Positions 15,218 to 23,909 of a stretch of DNA of 64,000 nt are shown piece after piece (the stretch's first letter is position 1; each line of letters opens with the position of its first letter). Both the position numbers and the translations under genes were made by a program. This DNA comes from JBDIAG01 sp963835085 (GTDB taxonomy: Bacteria; Actinomycetota; Actinomycetes; Actinomycetales; CAWJMD01): positions 496,001 through 560,000 of the forward strand of contig CAWIED010000001.1 of NCBI GenBank assembly GCA_963835085.1, written 5' to 3'. The notes below the pieces were generated by a model. The model was not told the DNA's origin. It was given only the letters and a program-made list of their open reading frames with translations, and searched no databases.

Positions 15218-16224
15218 CCGAGGCGATGCAGGAGCACTATGACGGACTGCTCGTAGATCTCGACGGCGTGGTGTACATCGGCCCGGAAGCTGTGCCGGGT
15301 GCGGTCGAGGCTCTCAATTCGGCACAGGCGGCCGGTTTGGCTGTCGGCTACGTGACGAACAACGCCAACCGCCCGGCGCCCGATGTTGCTGGGCATCTGC
15401 GCGAACTCGGGCTTGATCTGGTCGATGCGGACGTAGTCACCTCCGCCCAGATTGCCGCGGCCTTGGTGCGCCGTCGGCTGGGGGCTGACGCGCGGGTACT
15501 GGCCGTGGGCGGTCCCGGGGTGGCGCTGGCCCTGTCGGCTGAAGGACTGCGCCCGGTCGATACCGCCGACGGCGCCGTGGCCGTGGTGCAGGGGTACGGG
15601 CCCGACGTGGGCTGGCGGCAGTTGGCCGAGGCGTCGTATGCAATCCACGAGGGCGCGCACTGGGTGGCCACCAACACCGATCTGACGATCCCCCAGGCGC
15701 GCGGGATCGCCCCCGGCAACGGCACTCTGGTGGCTGCGGTACAGGCAGCCGTCGGCATCCACCCCGTCGTGGCGGGCAAGCCGCAGGCCGTCGCGTTCGA
15801 GGCAGCGGCTGAACGGCTGGGCTCGAAGACGCCGCTGGTGATCGGCGACCGACTCGACACTGACATCGAGGGCGGCAACGCGGCCCACTACGACACCCTG
15901 TTCGTGCTCACCGGAGTGCACGGCTACGCCGAACTGGCGTCGGCCCCGGCGCGACAGCGTCCAACCTTCATCGCCACCGATCTGGGTTGCCTCGGCTTGC
16001 CGACCGTGGAGGTGTCGGTGCACGAGGGTTCGGCGGTGACGGGCGAGACGGAGATCCGGGTGAACGGAGGGCGGCTGACCCGCGTGCGCGGAACAGACCA
16101 GGCAGAGGCGATTCGCGCGACCTGCGCCTTGCTCTGGCCGTCCCTTGATGCAGGCACTTCGCTCCAACCGGACGACGAGCTCGCCGAGGTGCTGGCCCGT
16201 CGAACTGTCAGTGCTGACGGGTAG
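15214..16224 (+). CDS. HAD-IIA family sugar/nucleotide phosphatase (NagD-like)
   Basis: A 336-residue cytoplasmic phosphatase of the haloacid dehalogenase superfamily. It has the nucleophile motif DLDGVV (Asp15, Asp17), VTNNANR for motif II, GKPQAVAFEAA for the motif-III lysine and VIGDRLDTDIEGG for motif IV. A C2-type cap lies between motifs II and III, as in NagD and phosphoglycolate phosphatases of this class. The physiological substrate is not evident. The GTG start at 15214 overlaps the upstream stop by 4 bp, so it is translationally coupled to the repeat protein. The same neighbour occurs beside tlyA in mycobacteria. Confidence 0.9.
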   Translation: MTEAMQEHYDGLLVDLDGVVYIGPEAVPGAVEALNSAQAAGLAVGYVTNNANRPAPDVAGHLRELGLDLVDADVVTSAQIAAALVRRRLGADARVLAVGGPGVALALSAEGLRPVDTADGAVAVVQGYGPDVGWRQLAEASYAIHEGAHWVATNTDLTIPQARGIAPGNGTLVAAVQAAVGIHPVVAGKPQAVAFEAAAERLGSKTPLVIGDRLDTDIEGGNAAHYDTLFVLTGVHGYAELASAPARQRPTFIATDLGCLGLPTVEVSVHEGSAVTGETEIRVNGGRLTRVRGTDQAEAIRATCALLWPSLDAGTSLQPDDELAEVLARRTVSADG

Positions 16225-16233
16225 CGTACGACT

Positions 16234-17286
16234 ATGGCCAACGACCGCCAGCTCGACCTCCGGACGCTGCTCGACCCGCGGCGGCTCACGCGCGCGCTCG
16301 GCGCCCTTGCTCTCGACGAGGTGGCGAAATCGAGTGCGCGGCTAGACCTGGTCGAAACCGTGGTTGCCACCGTTGTGAGTAAGACGACGGCCTTCGCGGT
16401 GCCCAAGGTAGACGAGCCTGTTGAGCCCGGGCCGAGTCAGAGTCAGCCCGAACCGCCACTCCCGCGCCGCGTGGTGCCCCCGCGTCGACGAGCGCAGGCA
16501 GCAGGTGCCACGAGCGCCAACCCGGCCAGTCCGGTTCCAGTGGAGGAGGGCGCGGCCTCCCAGGTGCCGAGCTCGCCTGGGCCGGGTTCACGTAGGCCGG
16601 GCTCGACTAAGCGCGGTGCCGGTGAAGCGGACGCGAGCGCAACTGGTTCACGTGCATCGGGCTCGCGTAGGACTGGTTCGAGCGGGACTGGTTCGAGCGG
16701 GACAGGGCCGCGGCGCGTGGCCGCTGCCTCCAGGGCCGTGGGTAAGACCGCAACCGTGCCCCGTGCCGCTAAGCGGGCGACAGCCGGCCAACCTGCCGCA
16801 ACGCCTGACGCGGCGCCGGCACGTGAGGTCGCTGCGGAGACGCCGTCGGTGAAGCGTTCGATGCCGCCCGCCCGCTCGGTCATCGCGGCTCAGGCTGCCA
16901 GACGAAGATCGGCTCCGCCGGGTAATGGGTCGGCTGAGCGGGAGCGGACGCCAGCGGGGTCGAAGTCCGGATCTGACGCCGAGAGATCAGGTGCGCTAGG
17001 GCCCGGGGTGGATAAACCCAAAGTGGCGCGGAAGCGGGCTGCAAAGAAGCCAGTTGTCGAGGAGTCGGTAGCCGAGAAGCCGGTTGCCGAGGAATTGGTC
17101 GTCGAGAAATCGGTTGTCGAACCGCCATCTGCACCGGAGCAACGCATCACGCCGAGGCGAAGCGCGAAGAAGGGGACGACCAAGCGGACCGTCAAGAAGG
17201 CTGCAGCGCGGGAGAGTCTTTCGCTGGCAGACGATCAGGCGTCTGGGCCCGACAGGGCGACCGGTGCCGACGGGGTAGACCGGTGA
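16234..17286 (+). CDS. hypothetical protein with histone H1-like basic tail
   Basis: A 350-residue protein starting at ATG 16234, 9 bp after the phosphatase. The first 50 residues look structured (DLRTLLDPRRLTRALGALAL). The rest is low-complexity, rich in Ala, Pro, Ser, Arg and Lys. The end carries alternating E/K/V repeats and Lys-Arg-Ala runs (ARKRAAKKP, GTTKRTVKKAAA) resembling eukaryotic H1 or mycobacterial HupB tails. I do not recognise the family. Nucleic-acid binding is suggested only by charge. The final codons overlap the next gene by 4 bp, so it is part of the tlyA operon. Confidence 0.75.
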   Translation: MANDRQLDLRTLLDPRRLTRALGALALDEVAKSSARLDLVETVVATVVSKTTAFAVPKVDEPVEPGPSQSQPEPPLPRRVVPPRRRAQAAGATSANPASPVPVEEGAASQVPSSPGPGSRRPGSTKRGAGEADASATGSRASGSRRTGSSGTGSSGTGPRRVAAASRAVGKTATVPRAAKRATAGQPAATPDAAPAREVAAETPSVKRSMPPARSVIAAQAARRRSAPPGNGSAERERTPAGSKSGSDAERSGALGPGVDKPKVARKRAAKKPVVEESVAEKPVAEELVVEKSVVEPPSAPEQRITPRRSAKKGTTKRTVKKAAARESLSLADDQASGPDRATGADGVDR

Positions 17287-17480
17287 GCGAGGACTTCGAG
17301 CCGGAGTCGCACAGCACTCGCGAGCCTGCGGACAGCCCAAGAACCGGTGATGAGGCGGTTGATTCGGTGCTGGCGGAGCTCGACGGACTCGACGCGGCGT
17401 CCGGCGGTGCGGAACTGTTGCAGCGGCTCTCGGCAGCCCACGACAAGCTGGTTGCCCGGCTTCGCGCGACCGAGGGCTGA
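17283..17480 (+). CDS. small conserved hypothetical protein
   Basis: A 65-residue acidic protein from GTG 17283 in a GTGA overlap with the preceding gene. The C-terminal half is a predicted helix (SGGAELLQRLSAAHDKLVAR). A small ORF of similar size sits directly upstream of tlyA in other actinobacteria (Rv1693 position in M. tuberculosis), which supports it being a real gene. Function unknown. Confidence 0.75.
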   Translation: MSEDFEPESHSTREPADSPRTGDEAVDSVLAELDGLDAASGGAELLQRLSAAHDKLVARLRATEG

Positions 17481-17481
17481 G

Positions 17482-18567
17482 ATGCCCCTACGCCGTCAAC
17501 GGCTTGACGCAGAACTGGTCAGGCGCGGCTTGGCCCGTTCGCGCCAGCAGGCCGCTGAACTCATCGAGGCCGGTGTCGTGCTCGTCGCCGGAGTGCAGGC
17601 GGGCAAGCCTGCCACCCAGGTCGAGCCGTCGGCGGCCATTCTCGTACGCCAGGAGAGTTCCGAGCCGGCGTACGTGAGTCGAGGCGCGCACAAGCTGCTC
17701 GGTGCGCTAGAGGCTTTTCCGGTGGACGTCTATGGTCGAGAGTGCCTCGACGCCGGCGCCTCCACGGGCGGTTTCACCGATGTGCTGTTGCGGCGGGGCG
17801 CCAGGTCGGTTCTAGCGGTCGACGTCGGCTACGGGCAGTTGGCGTGGTCGTTGCAGACCGACGAGCGGGTCACCGTGATCGATCGCCAGAACATTCGTGA
17901 CCTGACGTCCGAGGTGTTGGGTATTCGCCCCAGCCTGATCGTCGCCGATCTGTCGTTCATCTCGCTGAAGCTCGTGCTCGAGCCGTTGGTCCGCGTGGCG
18001 CACGAGGGCGCTGATCTGTTGCTCATGGTCAAGCCGCAATTCGAGGTGGGTCGGCAGCGGTTGGGTTCGGGTGGGGTGGTGCGAGATCCGGCTCATCGGG
18101 TCTCTGCCGTCGTCGATGTAGCCGAGACAGCGATTCGGCAGGGTCTCAGCGTGCTGGGCGTGGTGGCCAGTCCGTTGCCCGGCCCCAGCGGCAATGTGGA
18201 GTACTTTCTCTGGTTGCGCGCCCCAGGAGCCCCCCTGGGTTCTGCGCCTCGGGGCACCAGACAGGAGGCTGCCGAGCCGGAGACTGTCGAGCCGGAGACT
18301 GTCGAGCACGGAACCGCGGAGCCGGAGACAGCGGGGCAGGAAATCGCGGGACGGGAAGCTGTATCTTTCCGCACTGCGGACAACCGAGTTCGCGAGGGAG
18401 TCGGAGCTCTGACTGGGGACGAGTTGGTGCAAGCGGTGCAAGCCGCTGTCGCACAAGGTCCTTCGGGCAAGGTGAGCAAGGGTAAGCCGGGCAAGGATCT
18501 GCTGGCCCAGGGTGAGGCCGCTACGGCCTGCGACGCAACCGATCCGGAAACGGCGGAGACACCATGA
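17482..18567 (+). CDS. tlyA: TlyA-family rRNA 2'-O-methyltransferase with extended C-terminus
   Basis: 361 residues from ATG 17482, one base after the upstream stop. An N-terminal S4 RNA-binding domain (residues 1-60, RRQRLDAELVRRGLARSRQQ) is followed by YVSRGAHKLLGAL and a Rossmann methyltransferase domain with the SAM-binding LDAGASTGGFTD (89-100). TlyA proteins methylate ribose in 16S and 23S rRNA; loss gives capreomycin resistance in mycobacteria. The usual length is about 268 residues. Here about 110 extra residues follow, containing PETVE-type repeats (residues 270-295) and a Lys/Gly-rich segment near the end. The upstream start seen in a longer open frame (17347) is rejected because it would run through the preceding gene. 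Confidence 0.92.
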   Translation: MPLRRQRLDAELVRRGLARSRQQAAELIEAGVVLVAGVQAGKPATQVEPSAAILVRQESSEPAYVSRGAHKLLGALEAFPVDVYGRECLDAGASTGGFTDVLLRRGARSVLAVDVGYGQLAWSLQTDERVTVIDRQNIRDLTSEVLGIRPSLIVADLSFISLKLVLEPLVRVAHEGADLLLMVKPQFEVGRQRLGSGGVVRDPAHRVSAVVDVAETAIRQGLSVLGVVASPLPGPSGNVEYFLWLRAPGAPLGSAPRGTRQEAAEPETVEPETVEHGTAEPETAGQEIAGREAVSFRTADNRVREGVGALTGDELVQAVQAAVAQGPSGKVSKGKPGKDLLAQGEAATACDATDPETAETP

Positions 18568-19466
18568 GGGACGCGGAACGGCTCGTGCTCGTGCTTGGTC
18601 ACACCGGCCGACCGGAGGTGATCAAGGTGGCCCAGGAACTCCTGGGTCGCTTGGCCGATGCCGGCTTTTCTCCGGTGCTGCTGCCAAGTGAGGCGGCCGA
18701 CATTCCCCATGGCGACGAAGTCCGACTAGTCGACGAACCGGCCACGGTGCTCGACGACGTGGAGATCGTGGTGGTGTTGGGCGGCGACGGCACGATCCTG
18801 CGCGCAGCCGAGATGGCTCGTAACCATACGGTCCCGCTCTTGGGGGTTAACCTCGGCCATATCGGCTTTCTCGCAGAGTTCGAACGGGAAGACCTCGCTG
18901 AGGCCGTCGACCGTCTGGCCCGGCGGGAATTCAACGTCGAAGAGCGGATGACCATCGACATCGAGATCAGCGTCGGCGGCGAAGTGGTCGAGCGATGCTG
19001 GGCCCTCAACGAAGCCGCTCTGGAGAAGGACGACCGCGGCCGGATGATCGAGGTCGTCACCGAGGTCGACGGCCGTCCGGTGGCATCGTTCGGCAGCGAC
19101 GGTGTGGTGCTGGCCACCCCTACCGGATCGACGGCGTACTCGTTCTCCGCCGGTGGCCCTGTGGTGTGGCCGGAGGTGGAGGCCTTGTTGCTGACCCCGA
19201 TCGCCGCGCACACCCTGTTCGCGCGCCCTCTCGTGGTGGCACCTACCTCGGTGTTGGCGGTGGAGCTGGTGGAGCGTTCTTTTCCGGCCGTGCTCTGGTG
19301 TGACGGTCGCCGGCTGATCGAGGTGGCCCCCGGCTCGCGCATCGAGGTGCGCCGGGGACGCGAACCCGTCCGGTTGGCCCGGCTTGTTCAGGGGCCCTTC
19401 ACCGATCGTCTCGTCGGGAAGTTCAGGCTTCCCGTCACCGGGTGGCGTGGGCCGGCGAGAGGCTGA
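18564..19466 (+). CDS. nadK: NAD kinase
   Basis: A 300-residue cytoplasmic enzyme that phosphorylates NAD to NADP. It has the GGDGT motif (residues 73-77), the NE/D segment (CWALNEAALEK) and the glycine-rich ATPTGSTAYSFSAGGP. The ATG overlaps the tlyA stop by 4 bp. The tlyA-NAD kinase-recN order is conserved in actinobacteria. Confidence 0.96.
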   Translation: MRDAERLVLVLGHTGRPEVIKVAQELLGRLADAGFSPVLLPSEAADIPHGDEVRLVDEPATVLDDVEIVVVLGGDGTILRAAEMARNHTVPLLGVNLGHIGFLAEFEREDLAEAVDRLARREFNVEERMTIDIEISVGGEVVERCWALNEAALEKDDRGRMIEVVTEVDGRPVASFGSDGVVLATPTGSTAYSFSAGGPVVWPEVEALLLTPIAAHTLFARPLVVAPTSVLAVELVERSFPAVLWCDGRRLIEVAPGSRIEVRRGREPVRLARLVQGPFTDRLVGKFRLPVTGWRGPARG

Positions 19467-19469
19467 ACC

Positions 19470-21230
19470 ATGTTGATCCACATGCGGATCCGCGATCTCG
19501 GGGTCATCGAGGAGAGCCTGGTCGAGCTCTCCGAGGGGTTCTCTGTGCTCACTGGGGAGACCGGAGCCGGCAAGACGATGATCGTCACCGGCCTCGACCT
19601 GCTGCTCGGCGGCCGCGCCGATGCCAGCGCCGTGCGAACAGGCGCCAAGACAGCGGCGATCGATGGAGTGTTCCTCGTCCCGGATGGCTCTGCGGCCGCA
19701 CTGCGGGCGCGTGAGGCGGGTGCCGATCTCGATCCCCTACCGAGTGGGCTCGACGTCGAGCTGGTGGTGACTCGCTCGGTCGCGGCCAGCGGGCGGGGCC
19801 GCGCCCATGTGGGAGGTCGCACCGTCCCGGTGGCGGTGTTGGCCGATCTGTCAGATGACCTGGTCGCCGTGCACGGGCAGTCGGAGCAGGTGCTGCTGCG
19901 CTCGCCCTCCCGGCAGCGTGAGCTGCTCGACGCCTTCGGCGGTCGACCAGTGGCCACCGCGCTGGCCGCTTACACCGAGGTCTTCGACGAGGTGACCTCT
20001 ACGGCAACGCATCTCGCGACCTTGACTGATCAGGCGCGAGCCCGCCGACAGGAGGCCGAGCTCCTGCGGGTCGGCCTGGCCGAGATCGAGAAGGCGGCAC
20101 CGTCACCTGGAGAGGATGTCGAACTCCGCCTGCTCAGTGATCGGCTCGAACACGCCCACGAGCTCTCCACTGCCGTCGCCACCGCTCATGCGGCGTTGAT
20201 GGGCGCCGACGACGACCCCGACCCGGCACCTGACACGCTGGCGCTGCTGGAAGTCACCCGCCGCGAGCTCGACCACGTGGGCTGGCTCGATCCGGCGCTG
20301 GCAGAGCTTGCCGGGCGGGTGGGGGAGCTGTCGCACCTTGTGGTGGATCTGGGTGCCGATCTGGCCGCCTACACGGCCGGGATCGAGGCCGACCCGGCAC
20401 GCTTGGCCGCCACTCATGAGCGCCGGGCCGAGTTGTCGGTCTTGATCAAGCGGTACGCGGATGGGCAGCACGCCCGAGGGAATGGCGACGCCGACAGACT
20501 GCACTCGGGGGCGGACGGCGTGCTGGCCTGGGCTGAGCGCGCGGGCCAGCGACTACTGGAGCTGGACGAGGACGACGACCGAATCGAGCAGCTCACGAAG
20601 CGGCTCGGCGAACTGGAAGGTCGTCTCGAGGAGTTGTCGGGTCAGCTGAGCTCAGCTCGGGTGAAGGCGGCCAAGCGGTTGTCGAGGGCAGTCACTGCCG
20701 AACTCGCGGAGCTGTCCATGCAGGGTTCCTCGTTGGAGGTGCGCGTCGAACCTCGCGAGCGCGCCCGGCACGGTTGTGACGACGTGAGCTTTCTGCTCGC
20801 GGCCCATCGCGGGGCCGCCCTTCGTCCCTTGGGCAAGGGTGCCTCCGGTGGCGAGCTCTCCCGCGTGATGTTGGCGATCGAGGTGGCCACGGCCGCAGTC
20901 ACCGGCCCACGCACGCTCGTGTTCGACGAAGTGGACGCCGGCGTGGGTGGCCGGGCAGCCGTCCAGATCGGTCGACGGCTGGCGAAGCTGGCCCGGCACG
21001 CTCAGGTGGTGGTCGTGACGCATCTACCGCAAGTGGCTGCCTTCGCCGATCACCACCTCATCGTGGAGAAGGCCAGCGACGGCCAGGTGACCGTCTCCGG
21101 CGTTCGGCTGGTGGACGGCCCGGCGCGCGTGCGCGAGATCGCGCGGATGCTGGCCGGCCTCGACGACTCGGCCGCGGCGCAGGATCACGCAAGCGAACTG
21201 CTCGAGCAGGCTGCCCGCGAACGCGTCTGA
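19470..21230 (+). CDS. recN: DNA repair protein RecN
   Basis: A 586-residue SMC-like ATPase for double-strand break repair. Walker A is GETGAGKT (residues 29-36). Central coiled-coil segments are broken by a hinge. The ABC signature is GGELSRVMLAIEV and Walker B is TLVFDEVDAGVGGRAA. It starts at ATG 19470, 3 bp after NAD kinase, and ends the first part of the operon before a 440-bp gap holding two inverted-repeat elements. Confidence 0.96.
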   Translation: MLIHMRIRDLGVIEESLVELSEGFSVLTGETGAGKTMIVTGLDLLLGGRADASAVRTGAKTAAIDGVFLVPDGSAAALRAREAGADLDPLPSGLDVELVVTRSVAASGRGRAHVGGRTVPVAVLADLSDDLVAVHGQSEQVLLRSPSRQRELLDAFGGRPVATALAAYTEVFDEVTSTATHLATLTDQARARRQEAELLRVGLAEIEKAAPSPGEDVELRLLSDRLEHAHELSTAVATAHAALMGADDDPDPAPDTLALLEVTRRELDHVGWLDPALAELAGRVGELSHLVVDLGADLAAYTAGIEADPARLAATHERRAELSVLIKRYADGQHARGNGDADRLHSGADGVLAWAERAGQRLLELDEDDDRIEQLTKRLGELEGRLEELSGQLSSARVKAAKRLSRAVTAELAELSMQGSSLEVRVEPRERARHGCDDVSFLLAAHRGAALRPLGKGASGGELSRVMLAIEVATAAVTGPRTLVFDEVDAGVGGRAAVQIGRRLAKLARHAQVVVVTHLPQVAAFADHHLIVEKASDGQVTVSGVRLVDGPARVREIARMLAGLDDSAAAQDHASELLEQAARERV

Positions 21231-21258
21231 TCCCTTTCCAGCGGATTGGGTCATTGAA

Positions 21259-21319
21259 CTGTGACGTTGTTCGTTGGGATGTCACCAAGGTGGCCACGAA
21301 TGGGCGAAGAACGTGACAG
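21259..21319 (+). repeat. 61-bp inverted-repeat element, copy 1 (family B)
   Basis: The ends CTGTGACGTTGTTCG and CGAAGAACGTGACAG are complementary at 13 of 15 positions. The whole 61 bp, plus about 15 bp beyond it, recurs at 38241-38301. It lies 28 bp after the recN stop. Confidence 0.8.
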
Positions 21320-21435
21320 GTGGACGTGCGATCGCTCAGAGCAGACGGTTGGGCCTCCCCCGGGAGCAGCCGTACCCGGCGGGTCCAGGCGGTGAGGGCA
21401 GGCGCCGGGGTCGGTCGCTGCCTCCGGTGTTTGGA

Positions 21436-21525
21436 TGTCCGTAATCCGGCTCGCTTTGGTGCCGCCGCCCGGGGTTTGTGCTCAGCGGAGCTTCATAGGC
21501 CGGCGCTGGCGCCGGATTCCGGACA
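21436..21525 (+). repeat. 90-bp inverted-repeat element, copy 1 (family A)
   Basis: Terminal repeats TGTCCGTAATCCGGC and GCCGGATTCCGGACA (14 of 15 complementary). The interior (CTCGCTTTGGTG, TGTGCTCAGC, AGCTTCAT) is shared with copies at 31189-31279 and 38559-38649, all in the same orientation. The rest of the 21231-21670 gap holds only this and the 61-bp element. Confidence 0.85.
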
Positions 21526-21670
21526 CCGCTCACGGTGCTGACGACCGTTGCGTCGCTGGATGAGAAGGGCACCGGCGAACGCGGCTGGGCCGTGTGTCGG
21601 CACCCACAACCCACGGCGAAGCGCGCGCCGCACCAGCATGTGTCGGCGGTGCGTGCGACGATGTGCGGCG

Positions 21671-22855
21671 ATGCCTCCTCCGTTCACCCGCCCGTCACGG
21701 TCCGCCCACCTCGGTGGTGCGGGAACCGCGCGTGTCGACCGCAGAACCAAAGACCTGACCAAGCGCCTGCAGGCCGGCGAGATCGCCGTGATCAATCATG
21801 CCGACATCGACCAGGTGGCTGCTGACGCTCTCGTGGCGTGCCATCCCGCCGCGGTGGTGAACGCCGCCAAGTCGACCACCGGTCGTTATCCCAACCGTGG
21901 CCCGGCCATCATCGTCGACGCGGGAATTCCGTTGGTCGACGACGTCGGCGTCGACATCATGACGCTGGTGAGCGAGGGGTCGTCGATCAGCGTCAAGGGC
22001 AACAAGGTGCTCTCGGGCGAGAAGGTGCTGGCTGAGGGCGTCGAGCAGACCGAGGCCACCATCGAGGCCGATCAGGAGCTGGCTCGCGCCGACCTGAACC
22101 ACCAGCTGGAGATGTTCGCCGCCAACACCCTCGAATACATGGTGAAAGAGCGCGATCTGCTGCTCGACGGAGTGGGCGTGCCCGACATCCGCACCGAGAT
22201 GGAGGGACGGCACGTGCTCGTCGTCGTCCGGGGCTACCACTACAAGGAAGACCTGGCGACGCTTCGGCCCTATATCCGCGAATACCGTCCGGTGCTCATC
22301 GGAGTCGATGGCGGGGCCGACGCGATCATGGAAGCCGGCCATACGCCGGACCTCATTGTGGGCGACATGGATTCGGTCTCCGACAAAGCTCTCACCTCGG
22401 GAGCCGAGATCATCGTGCACGCCTATCGCAACGGCCAGGCGCCCGGCGCTCAGCGAGTGATCGACCTCGGGGTCACTCCGGTCGTCTTTCCGGCCACCGG
22501 CACGAGCGAAGACATCGCGATGCTGCTCGCCGATGACAAAGGCGCTGAGCTCATCGTCGCGTTGGGTACGCATGTGACCCTTGTGGAATTTCTCGATAAG
22601 GGCCGCTCCGGGATGGCCAGCACGTTTCTGACCCGGCTGCGGGTAGGCGGCAAACTCGTGGACGCCAAGGGGGTCTCGCGGCTCTACCGGCAGCGGATCT
22701 CCGATCTGCAGGTGTTGGCACTGCTGGCAGCGGGCCTGGCGGCCCTAGTGGTCGCCCTATTGGCGACCCCGGGCGGGCAGGTGTTCTTCACCATCGCCGG
22801 TGGCTGGTTCAAGGACGCCTGGGATGTGGTGGCAACGTGGTTCTCCGGAGATTGA
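21671..22855 (+). CDS. steA: SteA-like cell-division/envelope membrane protein
   Basis: 394 residues from ATG 21671; the open frame reaches further upstream but only covers intergenic sequence. A thiamin-pyrophosphokinase-like fold is seen (VLIGVDGGADAIMEAGHTPD, VGDMDSVSD). It is preceded by DLTKRLQAGEIAVINHADID and TTGRYPNRGPAIIVDAGIPL. One transmembrane helix lies near the C-terminus (VLALLAAGLAALVVALLATP). In Corynebacterium SteA works with a MctB-like partner (SteB) in cell separation and control of peptidoglycan hydrolysis. The next gene is that partner, which supports the call. Confidence 0.9.
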   Translation: MPPPFTRPSRSAHLGGAGTARVDRRTKDLTKRLQAGEIAVINHADIDQVAADALVACHPAAVVNAAKSTTGRYPNRGPAIIVDAGIPLVDDVGVDIMTLVSEGSSISVKGNKVLSGEKVLAEGVEQTEATIEADQELARADLNHQLEMFAANTLEYMVKERDLLLDGVGVPDIRTEMEGRHVLVVVRGYHYKEDLATLRPYIREYRPVLIGVDGGADAIMEAGHTPDLIVGDMDSVSDKALTSGAEIIVHAYRNGQAPGAQRVIDLGVTPVVFPATGTSEDIAMLLADDKGAELIVALGTHVTLVEFLDKGRSGMASTFLTRLRVGGKLVDAKGVSRLYRQRISDLQVLALLAAGLAALVVALLATPGGQVFFTIAGGWFKDAWDVVATWFSGD

Positions 22856-22925
22856 CCACCTGGCGTGAACGACCTCCGGCAAGGCGGCTTTGCCGGGACC
22901 ACCCCAATCAGACAGGGACGATTGC

Positions 22926-23909
22926 GTGATCGACTTTCGCTACCACTTGGTGTCGCTGGTGTCAGTGTTCCTGGCATTGGCCATCGGGGTCGTGCTCGGC
23001 GCCGGCCCGTTGAAGGGCCCGCTCACCGACCAGCTCACCACGCAGGTCTCCGCGCTGCGCCAGGAGAAAGAGAACCTGCAGCGCGCCGTCGACAACCGCG
23101 ACACGCAGATCAAGACTCAGAGCGCGGGCATCGAGTCCCTGGGGGTCGCGGCAGTCGCGCACCAGCTCGACACGCATGCGGTGACGATGGTCGTGCTGCC
23201 CGGCGCCGACGCTTCCGGCCCGCAAGGCTGGTCTGCGATGGTCAAGTCGGCAGGGGCCAAGGTGGCCTCGACGGTCACGCTCACCCCGGCCTGGTCGAAG
23301 CCCGGCTCGCTCGGCGTGCGCACCCAGGCGGTGGCAGCGCTGGCACCCTATGTGGCACAGCTCGGGCTACCGGCCAACGCCAGCGTCGACACCAAACTTG
23401 CCGCCCTGCTCTCCCGGGCTGTCGTGAGCACCACCGCGACGAACCTCGACGACACCGGAACGGCGATTCTCGACCAGCTGAAGAAGTCGAACCTGGTGTC
23501 AGTGGCGGAAGACACTCCCGCGCGGGGTGACCTCGTCGTCGTGCTCGCGGTGGGCCCAGCCGGTGGAGCAGCCGGCACGGACACCACCTGGCAGAAGGCC
23601 GAGCTCGCCAGCAACCAGACGTTGGCGACCGCTCTTGGCGCCGGCGCCAAGGGTGCCGTGGTGGCCGGAACGACGGCAGCCAACGGCTCGGGTGGCCTGA
23701 TCGCCGCCCTGCGCGGAGGCAATGCCGCCCAGACGATCTCGACGCTCGACGATTCCGACTCGGGACTGGGCGCCGTGACGTGCGTGCTCGCTCTGCTGCA
23801 GCAGGTGAACAACGGCGTGGGCCAGTACGGCGGCGGCTCGAACTCCACGGCGGTGCTGCCTCCGGTGCCGAGTTCGTCGTCCCCGAGCAACTCGACGCCC
23901 ACGCCATGA
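22926..23909 (+). CDS. mctB: MctB/SteB-like membrane-anchored protein
   Basis: 327 residues. The GTG at 22926 is chosen because the family begins VIDFRYHLVSLVxVFLALA. One N-terminal membrane helix is followed by a coiled coil (LTTQVSALRQEKENLQRAVD) and a large extracytoplasmic domain. In M. tuberculosis this family (Rv1698) was described as a copper-transport outer membrane protein, while in corynebacteria it is the SteA partner SteB. Both views fit the position directly after steA. It ends in Ser/Pro/Thr-rich low complexity and overlaps the next gene by ATGA. Confidence 0.88.
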   Translation: MIDFRYHLVSLVSVFLALAIGVVLGAGPLKGPLTDQLTTQVSALRQEKENLQRAVDNRDTQIKTQSAGIESLGVAAVAHQLDTHAVTMVVLPGADASGPQGWSAMVKSAGAKVASTVTLTPAWSKPGSLGVRTQAVAALAPYVAQLGLPANASVDTKLAALLSRAVVSTTATNLDDTGTAILDQLKKSNLVSVAEDTPARGDLVVVLAVGPAGGAAGTDTTWQKAELASNQTLATALGAGAKGAVVAGTTAANGSGGLIAALRGGNAAQTISTLDDSDSGLGAVTCVLALLQQVNNGVGQYGGGSNSTAVLPPVPSSSSPSNSTPTP

